From contig JAGTXZ010000003.1 of the NCBI GenBank assembly GCA_018398575.1, positions 1,240,001-1,304,000 of the forward strand: DNA of 64,000 nt. The letters run 5' to 3'. Source of the stretch: Ampelomyces quisqualis (lineage: Eukaryota > Ascomycota > Dothideomycetes > Pleosporales > Phaeosphaeriaceae). The notes beneath the pieces are model-generated. The model had not been told where the DNA came from. It saw only the letters and a program-made list of their open reading frames with translations, and searched no databases. Both the position numbers and the translations under genes were made by a program. Position 1 is the first letter of the stretch; the number at the start of each line of letters is the position of its first letter. Of the stretch, positions 22,169-32,300 are shown one piece after another.

Positions 22169-23293
22169 ATGTCCTTCTACTTGAACCTTAGATTCATCGC
22201 TCTCATCACGGCATTGATATTCAAGTCAAGGGTTGTGGCTGGGAATAGCGCCCCGCCAGGCTCGATGCTACCCACTTTCGAAGCCCACACTCTTCCGCCT
22301 TCAACCCCAAACCCTGCGACCCCGAATCTTGCGACCCATGGAGCAATATCGACTTTCATCGAGGTAACTGCACCCGCAAGTTCGATGCCGAGTAGTGCTC
22401 CTCCAGGTCTGACTTCATCGCCATCAGGAGTGGCGCCGATAGCAACGATGAGTCTTCCGTCATCGCTGAGTCAGAACCAGGTACAGTCATTTGGATATAA
22501 AAAAGACAATGGTCATGAATGGGGAAGTGTCACCGTTCACAACCACTGCGCTGAGACGCTCTATCTGGCATCTGTGGGCGCGCACCCGCTTGGCGGATAC
22601 AAAGACAAAAACACCGGCTACGGCACTGCAGCAGATGAGATTCAACACGATATTGTTCCTGGCGGCAGTTATACAGAGCCTTACCGTTTTACCTGTCCCA
22701 TACCTGTAAATGAGTCAGAGGGTACCTACAAGTGGGCAGAGGACAAGTTATCTGGCCAAGGCGTGTCCATGAAAGTGTCCAGGGCCTCCAACAAGAGCGA
22801 CATTACGCAGATAGAATGGGCACTGCTCATGAATCCAAAAAGAAACGACAATTTCTATCGCCTGGATTACGATGTCTCGCTCCTGAACTGTGCTGACCCA
22901 GCCGCCTCCCCAGCTGTTTTCAAAGTCAACCTCCCACCGCCCACACCAACCGAGTCGGGTAAACCAGGCCCAACCCCAACTATACCGTACAACCCACAAT
23001 GGCGCAATCTTAGTCAACTCACAGATGCCTTGGCAACGCCTGAGGACCACCATTTCAAAATACAGGCTTGTCCCGGCTATGCGGGTGGCATCAAGGTTTC
23101 GTTTCCCAACAACACAGCACAAAGCAATTGTACGGCGATCGATTGTAAAGCCAAGATGACATGTCTCAACATCTATACATTTGACAGGACTAGAGTGGGT
23201 GAGGCAAGCATGGCATGCGATGCTGAGTACAGAGGCGATATGGTTGTTGATTTGTGTGCCGACAGAATGAATCAGACGGGATCGGTCCAATGA
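22169..23293 (+). CDS. secreted BYS1-domain protein, effector-like
   Basis: Single exon, 374 aa. Residues 1-25 (MSFYLNLRFIALITALIF...) look like a signal peptide. A Ser/Thr/Pro-rich linker of about 80 residues follows, then a domain from about residue 108 resembling the BYS1 family (WGSVTVHNHCAETLYLASVG, HDIVPGGSYTEPYRFTC, IEWALL, FYRLDYDVSLLNC). The C-terminal part is Cys-rich (IQACPGY, NCTAIDCKAKMTC, ACDAEY, DLCADRM) and carries several N-glycosylation sequons. BYS1 proteins were first described in Blastomyces as yeast-phase-specific; thaumatin-like folds are suspected. Function is unknown; a cell-wall or host-facing role is inference. It sits beside two decayed genes in an accessory-looking stretch. 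Confidence 0.85.
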   Translation: MSFYLNLRFIALITALIFKSRVVAGNSAPPGSMLPTFEAHTLPPSTPNPATPNLATHGAISTFIEVTAPASSMPSSAPPGLTSSPSGVAPIATMSLPSSLSQNQVQSFGYKKDNGHEWGSVTVHNHCAETLYLASVGAHPLGGYKDKNTGYGTAADEIQHDIVPGGSYTEPYRFTCPIPVNESEGTYKWAEDKLSGQGVSMKVSRASNKSDITQIEWALLMNPKRNDNFYRLDYDVSLLNCADPAASPAVFKVNLPPPTPTESGKPGPTPTIPYNPQWRNLSQLTDALATPEDHHFKIQACPGYAGGIKVSFPNNTAQSNCTAIDCKAKMTCLNIYTFDRTRVGEASMACDAEYRGDMVVDLCADRMNQTGSVQ

Positions 23294-23895
23294 GTTGGGT
23301 CAACTTGTGCCTGCTATATTAGAAGGGATTGTACGATATGTTGTTTTCATAGGTATTTCAAGTTGGTGATAGTTTATTGAACAAGCAAATCGATTTTGGG
23401 GGGGGGTTTTTTCTCGTCAGATTAGTGTGCTCGTAGGTCTTGTTGAGGCTTCGCCGAAAATAATCGCGAAGCTCGCTCCGTAATGCGCTCTTAGGTGTCC
23501 CGCTGATACTGATCTTTCTGAGGCGTGCGGCAGCGGCAGGGCCGATGTGGATGGTGAAGAAAATGACGCGAAGTGTCTTATGTCTTAGCTGGTGACATAC
23601 AGCGCCGAGTGGATTTGGAAACGAGGGTAAGTCACAAGTGCTCGTGGTTCGCACGAACGGCGTAGGCTTGCTTCTCACTTGTGTCGATATTGACTCGGAT
23701 CCCTTCCTCCCAGTGCAGTGCGTATAGGTAGATGATGTGGTGGAACTCGGGTAGCATTTCCAATAAGAAGCATCGGTCGTCGGTGGCTTGTGAAATTGAT
23801 GAAGGGAGGAGTTCCATCGTTGTCGGGAGTGAACAGTTACAATCAAATGCTATGTACTCTTCGTGTTTCTGGCGCAAACCCCTTTCAAATTGCAC
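23294..23895 (-). pseudogene. broken 2EXR/F-box-like gene
   Basis: From ATG 23895 the frame reads to FLLEMLPEFHHIIYLYALHW, the usual 2EXR/F-box-like opening (hydrophobic-LP-E---IY-YAL), and stops at 23632. The natural continuation, PLGAVCHQLRHKTLRVIFF (matching the family's CRQIR-E-LP-FY block), lies in another frame between about 23640 and 23490. One frameshift separates the parts and no GT-AG intron that I tried repairs it. A nine-G run lies at 23398-23406 downstream. Such proteins are numerous and mostly uncharacterised in Dothideomycetes. Identification rests on two short motifs. Confidence 0.4.
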
Positions 23896-23934
23896 TGCTC
23901 AAAATTTGGAGTAGTGTAGTACCACCCGAAAGTG

Positions 23935-26023
23935 CGCCCACTGCGCTGACACTGGCCTTTCCCGAGACACCGACCAACATATTACCTCACAAGCCGACCG
24001 GCGACTGCTACCAGATTCAATTACGATTACAGATAAAGAACCACAGGTCTTTGCGTACACCTCTCTGGAAGCGCGTGAGATTCGCGTGCTCAGACCAGCC
24101 AGCGAAGCCAATGCACACGACTGGATTCTTGAATCTATTAGCCTTGATGCAGAAAACTTCGATTACGATGCTCTGTAGTATACTTGGGGACTTCAAAACA
24201 AGACTTACCCTATCACGTGTAATGGTCGTTCAATGCGAGTTCATCACAATCTGTATTCTGCACTTCCATTCCTAGCTCGGCGCACAGGAGAACCATCAAC
24301 TCGACCAATATGGGTCGACGCTGTGTGCATAAACCAGAAAAATGAGAAAAATAAGTGTGTGCAGATACGATTGATGAATGTTCTCTATCGTCGCGCGAAA
24401 CAGGTGTGGGTACGGCTTGGATGTGGGACGCACGGAGAGCAAGTACATATCGGCCGTGCTGTCACGATCCTTCCGCATGTCATAAATGAGAGCGCGCGAA
24501 GGAAAGGCCTACCAAAGACCTGGAAGATAGAAGAGGGTGCAACCCCTTTGCGAAGCCTTCATCCTGAAGTTTGGAGGACAATGACATATTTGTTGAGGAA
24601 TACTTGGTATCACCGAGTCTGGATTGTGCAGGAGGCAGCACTTGCAGCAGAAATAACCTTGCTGTGTGGCCAACACAGAATTGACTACAAGATACTCGAA
24701 GCTGCAGTGCAGAGCGACACATTATCATCCTGGAAAGCGACTGATGCCAATGAAGACCCAGTTACATTCTCCCGAACAAGACTAGATAGCGCAACCGTAT
24801 TCTGGATACGACAACTTGTAAAAGGAGAGGGTACTATCGCTTCTCTGAGCATACGAAATCTCATGCTTCGTGTGGTCATTCTTTTAACAGGGGAACATGC
24901 CAGTTTCATTCCTCAAGACCGCATCGTGGGCTTGTTTGGCCTCTTCGACGAAAAAGAGCTCAGTGCGAAAGGAATCGACGTACAAAGTAGCACATCCGTC
25001 CGGACTCTATATATCCAGTTCACCACACACCTCTTAATTCATAACGAGCCTCCAAAGCGCCTCTTGTGGCGCTTCTTTAATATGGCATTTGGACTCGAGA
25101 GAATGATCGGATTGCACTTGTGGGTCCCGGATTTCCATCACCAGGCCAAGGACACCTAGCAACTTTGTTTCATACCAAGGATCGAAGAATACAGTCCCAA
25201 GGATCAGCACTATCAAGCTAGTAGGATACTGATTACCGTGCACTCAGAATCCTGCGTCAATAGGCTCGTTCTCCCAGGGAAAATCCTTGACGAAGTGAAT
25301 TTCCTGCACCCACTCATTCTAAGCAGACCCGACGGTGTGAAAGATAATGGGGAGGCATATGAAGTTTGGTATCCACATATGTCAGAATGGGAAGAAGAAA
25401 TTGACGACAAGGTCATAGACACAAGAAGCTTAACAAAGGCGAAGACTTCGCCACCGAGACAAGTTTCCGACGCGTATCTGAGGATTTATACTGGCAAACT
25501 CTCCTCGGGAACGATTACTTCGAAGAAGTAGGCAGCCTTACCATCACCGAGTAAGCATGCCGCCAGTATCACGCAACGATGAGGCAGGTACGTATATGAT
25601 GCGAATGGAAGCTTGAGCAGCTCGAACGGTATGGTGAATAGACAACCACACGTTCGAGAAAAACACTGACAGTTTCTAGGGTTGCCAATAGTTTTGAAGG
25701 ATTACCAACCGTTATTTACAAGGCAGTCTTGCAAGGCATTCTCCCGGAAACGCCAGCTTGCGATATCTTAACCAAGGAACTGCGTCTTGAAGACAGATTT
25801 TAACAGCGCGGTCGGACGCTTAGGATTTGTGATTCGCGGCGCTCAGCCTGGGGATTTGGTATGCGTTTTCAACAGGGCTACAACGTCACATGTACTGCGA
25901 AAAGTCCCCAACAAAGGTGCCGGCAAAGTGTACAAATTTATCGGCGATGTATACGTGAGTGATCTTATGTACGGCGAGTTAGATAGCACGGACATAGATG
26001 TGCAGGAAATTGTGTTAGTTTGA
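23935..26023 (+). pseudogene. heterokaryon-incompatibility (HET) domain gene with several lesions
   Basis: The HET order is all present: FAYTSLEAREIRVL (from ~24047), FDYDAL, YTWG, RPIWVDAVCINQ (~24310), LLRNTWYHRVWIVQE (~24595), LFGL, WVPDF, then a C-terminal GRLGFVIRGAQPGDLVCVF and VYVSDLMYGEL ending at 26023. Lesions: TAG at 24176-24178 replaces the Ser of the hallmark YDALSYTWG; a second in-frame TAG at 25157-25159; a frameshift between about 25410 and 25456 before EDLYWQTLLGN; TAA at 25552-25554 (unless inside an intron starting GTAAGC at 25551); and an extra T in the T4 run at 25798-25801 before FNSAVGRL. No start codon is evident upstream. HET proteins trigger cell death after non-self fusion; this copy looks inactive. 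Confidence 0.82.
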
Positions 26024-26524
26024 GCGGTAAATCTAACAGCAGATTGCAAGTTGTCTTGGGTGGATCTGTCTTGGCTCTTCCAGTCGAGCATTCGGCTCAC
26101 CGTAAATTGTAATCCTAGCATACTATACCTTGGCGCATACCAGAGCTATAGAGATGACCCTGAGGAGCTCGATACCAATCTCATTCAGCTTAAGGCATAT
26201 CAAGAGTTAAACAAGGCTCAAGCCTGCACCTTCAAGATCCAAAGTAAGTCTAAGGATAATAGCGATGACTTCGCGATTAAGAACTTCCATACATTCCGCC
26301 ATTTCCACCTCCACTCCCCCAACTCCCACTTCTTCTCTCCCCACATAGTCCAAAAGAGTCAAGACCCCACCTTGTATAGCACACTACCAAATTTCTCTCA
26401 TCACATCCATCTCCCAAACTATCCCAATCCAAGAATATACCCCCCCCCCCTATGTCGCCATACATCACATTTTACGCCCTCCCCCCATCTCGACTGCACT
26501 TATCCACTTATTATACCCTTTTTT
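26024..26524. other. pyrimidine-rich stretch downstream of the HET relic
   Basis: From about 26290 to 26620 the + strand is mostly C and T, including a run of 11 C at 26440-26450. ORFs through it are compositional and have no recognisable domain. Confidence 0.6.
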
Positions 26525-26791
26525 TCACAGCCAAAACTCCCACTCTCCCGCCCCACCACCCTGCCAAAACCCTCCATCTCTCCGCCCCCTGCCCCTCGGA
26601 TAATGACTATTCGCAAACCCCGCCACCATCCTATCGTAATCTGGGTACTCTGGCTCGCGCTCCCTAGACATCGGACTCACGCGACCGTACTCATTGGGAT
26701 ACCAGCCGTTTCGCGGGCGCTCGCGGGCGTTGCGCGGAGGCGAGATGTTGCGGTATCGGCTGTAGGGGCTGTAGGGGTCGTAAGGATTCAT
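26525..26791 (-). CDS. small Tyr/Pro/Arg-rich protein, unknown function
   Basis: 88 codons opening MNPYDPYSPYSRYRNISPP and ending in a Gly/Trp-rich tail (GGFWQGGG). No family recognised and no signal peptide or membrane segment. What makes it more than a chance ORF is the upstream layout on the same strand: a TATAAAG at 26929-26923, then a CT-rich stretch with an (AG)9 repeat, CAACAAC-type sequence and CACACACATGAAT, all typical of a fungal core promoter and leader. It could be a small basic, disordered protein. An intron or a different start cannot be excluded. Confidence 0.45.
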   Translation of the reverse strand: MNPYDPYSPYSRYRNISPPRNARERPRNGWYPNEYGRVSPMSREREPEYPDYDRMVAGFANSHYPRGRGRRDGGFWQGGGAGEWEFWL

Positions 26792-26857
26792 GTGTGTGCT
26801 GGATATGGGGGGATATGGTTTGTAGTGTTGTTGCTGTTGCTACTAGTTGTTGGGTGA

Positions 26858-26875
26858 AGAGAGAGAGAGAGAGAG
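26858..26875. repeat. (AG)9 microsatellite
   Basis: Dinucleotide run; on the minus strand it is the CT-rich leader of the small gene that starts at 26791. Confidence 0.95.
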
Positions 26876-26922
26876 GTACTTGTGGCTGATGTTGAGGCAC
26901 TGTTGTGAGGCGGGGGACGAAG

Positions 26923-26929
26923 CTTTATA
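26923..26929 (-). promoter_or_regulatory. TATA box of the small gene
   Basis: TATAAAG on the minus strand about 132 bp before ATG 26791, followed by a CT-rich initiator region. Position and context fit a fungal core promoter. Confidence 0.45.
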
Positions 26930-27443
26930 TTTTGATGTAGAGGTGAAGTTTGGATATGTCTACGTTGGAATAAGGTGCGTGAGGGTGGCATGCGTTGTTC
27001 TGTGGTGACGAGCGTGTTGAAGGGGTTCCACTGAACAAACTTTCGTGAGGTAGATGGGCATGGAGTGAGACAATTCTGAAAGACTTTGTTTTCAGCTTCC
27101 AAGTAGAGAGATTGTGTGAACTTAGCATGTGAGTTTAAAACAACCAAGACTAGTTTCTAACAAATTTGGGCTTTTTTGCCGGTTCACGCAAGAATCATGC
27201 ACAGGCTGTCACGCTGGGTGTGCACAAACCTCGAAACGATTGTTACGAGCGAGGAAGATTCAAAGCTCTATAGTGCAATCCAACGTTACTAGGTCTGAGA
27301 TTGCTACTTAAAAATAAGCTTAACCTGATAGGTACGTCAATCAAAGCCGTGACCAAGAAATATCTCGACCTTCTCAAAGACCACTGGTAATGAAATACAG
27401 ACTATGAACTTCAAAATGTTTATTTTACTTCTCAACCTCCATT
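26930..27443. other. intergenic between the small gene and the SDR gene
   Basis: About 500 bp, no supported gene; presumably upstream DNA of the small gene and the 3' UTR of the SDR gene. Confidence 0.5.
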
Positions 27444-28730
27444 TTACGCGCCCACCAAAACCGCACTGTCCTCAACCTTGCCTGCTGCCCCATCTCCAAG
27501 TAGTCCCTCGCCATCCTCATTTGTCTTCTCCTGCCCACTCTCCTCCGACGGCTGAACAACCTGTCTCCCCCTCCAATTCCGCATCATATTATCCATCCTC
27601 TTCCTCAGCCCATACTGCAACCAAACCGGCAAACTCCTCAGCCTCGGGGCAACCAACCACGCCGTCTCAGGCAACGTCAAAAATTTCGATTTCCCACCCA
27701 ACACCGCTTTAACAATCTCATCCGCCACAGTCTCCGGGAAGAGCGCCTTGCTATCGAACCCTTCGAACAGCGTCGTGCGCGTGTAGCCTTGACACATCAG
27801 CACGGTGCGCACCTTGGGCGCTTTGTAGTGCGTGACCAACTCCGCCGAGAGACCCTCGTGGAAAGTTATCGCAGACGCTTTTGAAGCAGCGTAGTCTACG
27901 AGCGCGGGGGCAGTGACCCAGCCTGCGAGACTGGCGACTGTGACAATCATGCCGTGGTTGTTGGCGATCATGTGCGGCAGGAATTGCTGGGCGAGGAAGT
28001 AGTGTGCAAAAGCGTTGATTTTGAAGGTGAGGTTGATGTCTTTTTCTGTGCTTTGGAGAATCGTCTTGCCGCGCACGATGCCGGCGTTGTTGATCAGGAC
28101 GGTTGGGTTGCCTAGGGTGGAGCGGATTTGGGAGGCTGCGGAGGAGATGGAGTCGGGGGAGGAGAGGTCGCATTTGAAGTAGCGGACGGATGGGGGCGCT
28201 GGGGTTTGTTAGCTTTGGTGTTTCTGACAATAGAGCTGTGAAGTTCGAGTGGGAGCAATGCATACCCCCGTATGTGAGTTCTTGAATATCCAACACCGCC
28301 ACCTTGATGCCCCGTTCTGCAAGCAAATGGACCACAATCTTCCCAATGCCATCGCTGCCTCCCGTCACGACGACGACTTCCTGGCTCCACACGTACGTGT
28401 CATTCGTCCAATTGTTCGTCACCGCGTCATCGAGCCACGCGCTGACACTTCTGAGCAGACCTAGTCCGACAAGTGTCTTGAGATGCTTGAAGGCACTACC
28501 ATGCTGTGCTGCGAGAATCTTACCGCGCGTAGTGTAGCGGGCGAGGAGAATAAGTGGAAGCGTGAGGGCTGGGTTGAATGCTGTGAGTTTGAGGAGCCGA
28601 CCGATTGTGTCGTTGGTGACGCCTGTCTCGTTGATCAGCCTTCAAGACTAGGTCAATTGTCCATATTCCTGGCAAGGTGCTGTCCATGTTTACCTTCACG
28701 CGCAAGACTCCACTGGCTTCGGACAGGCAT
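27444..28730 (-). CDS. membrane-anchored short-chain dehydrogenase/reductase (SDR16C/RDH10-like)
   Basis: Three exons: 28730-28694, 28622-28266, 28198-27444 (382 aa). The 71-bp first intron was placed by requiring the family's REGVTNDTIGRLLKL start to stay in frame. Residues about 20-75 hold hydrophobic helices (ALTLPLILLARYTT; LVGLGLLRSVSAWL) that would anchor it in ER or lipid-droplet membrane. TGGSDGIG (99-106) binds the dinucleotide; NNAG at 168-171, Ser221 (VASLAGW), Tyr234 and Lys238 (YAASK) complete the catalytic tetrad. Relatives oxidise or reduce retinol-like, steroid or fatty substrates; the substrate is not evident. The C-terminal ~50 residues are polar. All active residues are intact. 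Confidence 0.94.
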
Positions 28731-29302
28731 CGCGAGGTGTACCGACGACTGTGAATCGTGTCGCGCTTATGTGATATATTCGGTGAGCTATTCAACTACC
28801 AGCAGACGACATAGCACCTCACATGTTCCGCGACAACCTTTTATGAACAGGCCCGCCGAATGAACTTGGCACGCCTTGCTTGCTCCAGAAGATGCGGGGC
28901 TGCACGCCAACCACGCGCCAACCGAGGAACCGGGTACGCGGGATGGCCATCTTCACGTGGCAACGTGCTCGGATGTTGGTCCAAATACCGAGCTGGTCAC
29001 TGAGTCATGGCTAAGAATAGATGATTGCATATAGCCTCATCAGGGCGTGGTTGGTGAATGAAGAATAATGTAAAATTAATGCACTGGGTATTGTCGCCTT
29101 CTAGATATAGACATACAGATAGGAAATGTGATCGCAAGCGTTCCTCTTTGTACCCAAAAACCAAGACTCATCGCCCAATCCCAACGCCGAACAACCCATT
29201 GACGCAAGGAAACTCGTAAGTGGTCGTGTATGACGCTGATGCAAATGCCCACCTAACAATACAAAATGACAATGTTTCCAAGTGCAATGCAAGTGCGGCC
29301 GT
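28731..29302. other. intergenic: SDR promoter and lah 3' flank
   Basis: 572 bp with no supported gene or repeat. It holds the upstream region of the SDR and the presumed 3' UTR of the giant minus-strand gene. Confidence 0.5.
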
Positions 29303-32300
29303 CTAAATCACATTACGTCCTCCTCCGGTCTCGTAGTCCATGATCGAGCTCTCCGGCACCACGCTCGTCATGCGACTTGCTCTCGAATCCGGCCTGTCAA
29401 TTGACATGGCGCCGCTGAGCATCCTGACCACCTTTTTGTCTCTTGGTCTAGCAACCAAGACTTGGGCAGGACAGACCACAATCTCGTCCTCGCCTTCACC
29501 AAAGTCGTCGCCCTTCTTGACGACGAGTGGGAAGAGCACAATCTTGACTATAGCTCCTCGTCCTTCCAGCTCATCGTTTGAGGTCTCGCGTCCGGACCGC
29601 TCGTTCATGAGGGAAGCATTGAATGTTACTTTGGCGACCAGGTCGCCGTTGGTATCATACTCCGGCTGAAGCGGTGGGAGCATGATGTATTCCGCGCGTT
29701 GCGTGCGCATCTCAATCGAAAGCTCGACTGCTAGACGCATCACGTTGCGCAGTGAATCCTGTATCTGCCGCTGAAGATGCGAGGGCGGAGACAGTAATGT
29801 CGATAGTGTGCTGTAGATTTCGTGCACAACAGCTTCGGTATCTTGAGTACGCTGTTGCATGAAAGTTTCTCTCCTCGAAAGAAGGGTGAGCGTGATAGCT
29901 CGCCATTGTGCCACGGCGCGTGGTGGTCCTGATTATTTGTTAGTCCAGGTGTGTGCATACGGAAGGGAGCCTACTCACCAACTTCTGACAAGGTCTTCTC
30001 CAGCGACTTCAACTTCTGTCGCTGTTCTCTGTCCATACCAAACAGATATCGAGTGAAGACATACTCCCAGATCATGGTCATGACTACAGACATGAACACG
30101 TCTCGTCGCTTGACACGATCTGCTAGAAGGCTGTCGACATCTGAGCCGTCGAGGATGGCATTGTCTAATCGTGTGTCGATCTTCTGTCGGGTGGCCGTGT
30201 CGAGCCTGGTGTCAGCCGCAATCTCGGACGAGAGACGGCAAGGTCGAGTGTCCGAAAACTTGGAGAACCGAAGCACCCATTGCTGGACATGCTGACAGAG
30301 TTGTTGGCATGCGCTGTCAAAGTAGTCCTCGTCGCGGATCGTGAGGAAGCTCTCACTGGGCTTCTGCGTTGCAAGAATCTGCTTTTGCAGTGTCTTGACT
30401 TGTTCCTTGGCTTCTGCAAGCTCTTTGTTCAGGCGATCAATCTCAGCATTGCGATCGTCGAGTGCGACGCCAATTTCGTCCCGCACTACGCCCTCTAGGC
30501 CCCTGGTCATTTGGTCATGCTGTTTGCGAAGCTGCTCAAGCTCTCGCTGTGATGTTTGCCATTGCTGCTGAACCAATTGCCCTTCGGCCTGCAGCTGGGC
30601 ATAGCGCTCATTAGTGTCATTGGCGAGGTTGCGGTTGGCTTCAGTCAAGGTGTTGTTCAGTTCCGTGAGCCTTGAAATCTCTTCGCGCAATCTCTGGAGC
30701 GTGTCCTTGAGCTGCGCAATGTCGATGTCTCTTTGGAGGATTTCGCGATCACGTGCTTCAGTCGCCTCGGCTGCCATTTGCTCGTCGATCTGTCGTTGAT
30801 GTTGCGCAGCTTGCAACGTCTCCTCAGCGCGAGCTTTTGCAATTTCGAGAGAAGAATTCTGCTCGGCCAGTTGATCAAGTTGGCCCTGCAAATCCATGAT
30901 CTGAATGCTCTGTCGCTTGCGCACGCTTGGTGGGCGCGTTGGTGACATTGGCGAGCCCGAGGCTTCACCCCATGCCTCCTGGACATTGTTAGCGTGCTGC
31001 GCATTTTCGTCGCAACTGGGCTCGGATACTTACAAAAGTTTCGGCGGCCATGCTGGCCCGACGACCCTTTCCTGCGCCTCTAACAGGATCGTACTTCAAT
31101 GCGGCTGCAATGCCTGCGATGGCTGCTGTTGCGCCAGCCGCCGCTGCAACCCCCGTGAGGTTGGGTTCCGTATTGTTAGCGTCTTGCGCACTGGCCTCGC
31201 CAAGACGGGCGACGGTTCTCAGATCACCTGATGCGCTTCGGTCCACGCGCCGTAGTGATTGTGTCGAGCGGTTGCTTGCCGAGCTGAGTGGCCGTTCTTG
31301 GTCTGGGGATCTCAGCTTGGAGATGTTGCTCATTGATCGCTGGCTTACTACGCTCGGCGAGCGCTGTTCGGCCATGTGTTGCTTGATCGGATCGAAACTG
31401 GGAGAGGAGCGTGGCATTCGGCGTGCTGGACTGAGATTCATTGTTCGATCCACTTTGTCGTGTGCTTGGTGCCATGGCGAGTCTCCAACGGGCGAGTTCC
31501 TCCCTGTTGTGTCGATTGCGGATGGTCCACCTTTGCGGCTGAAAGGCGTTGGCGTGACAGGAGCTGGCGACTTCATGCGCTCTGAGAAGGGCTTCGGCGT
31601 CTCAGTCCGACGCGCTGACTTCGTACCGCGCTCTGGTTCTCCAACATCGTTGATAGCTCGGCCCTTCTTATGCAAAGGAGAATCGTCTGGGCTGGTCTCT
31701 GTGATAGTCTGAAGCTGCTTGTTGCTAGGCGTACTCCTGAGCTTCGAAGCTGGCAGTAAATCAGATGATCCTGATGCCTTCTCGTTGGGGTCGCCAAATA
31801 TTGATTGGTAAGGCTCCTTTCCCTTCCTCTCCTTTGTCGGAGACCGTTCTTCCTGGCGAGAGTCGGTCGATACTCTCCTGCTCTTTTCAGTCGACTCGAC
31901 AATCTCTTTTGTGGGAGAACGCAAGTCTCTGCGATTGTCATGAGCAGGTGTTGTGGAATCAACCGCAGGAGACGTGCCATACGCTCGTGTTGATGGTGAT
32001 GAGTCGAAAAGGTACGATGTTCGTTCTTTTGTCGCGTACTCCTGCGCTGATGGGGCGGTCGTTGCCCCAACAGGCGAGCACTCTGGAAGCGAAGGGCTGC
32101 TGTCAGCGCCCTGAGAGTCTCGAATCAACTTCTCGCGGGGTGTCTTGGGTTCCTTTGACCATCGCTTCTTCTCGCGAGAAGGTGTCTCTACTTCCTGGAT
32201 TGGATCCCGCGGTATGGTTGTGCTATGTGTCGATCCTTGATATCCAATGTCACGCGTGCTCTCTTCGAAGGATGGCGTACTTTTCTTGACCAAGGGTTCG

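Noticed and set aside
24176..24178. TAG in the HET motif as part of an intron or as programmed readthrough
   Set aside because: An intron beginning GTAGTA would remove the invariant YTWG, and four further lesions make decay the simpler explanation.
26051..26857. Long plus-strand ORF of 268 codons
   Set aside because: Created by the stop-free pyrimidine tract; its Pro/His/Ser/Leu composition is not protein-like, and it is antisense to the better supported small gene.
29303..30948. Separate coiled-coil gene downstream of the giant ORF
   Set aside because: The 55-bp and 50-bp introns join it in frame to the giant exon, and the conserved C-terminal region of this family is expected exactly there.
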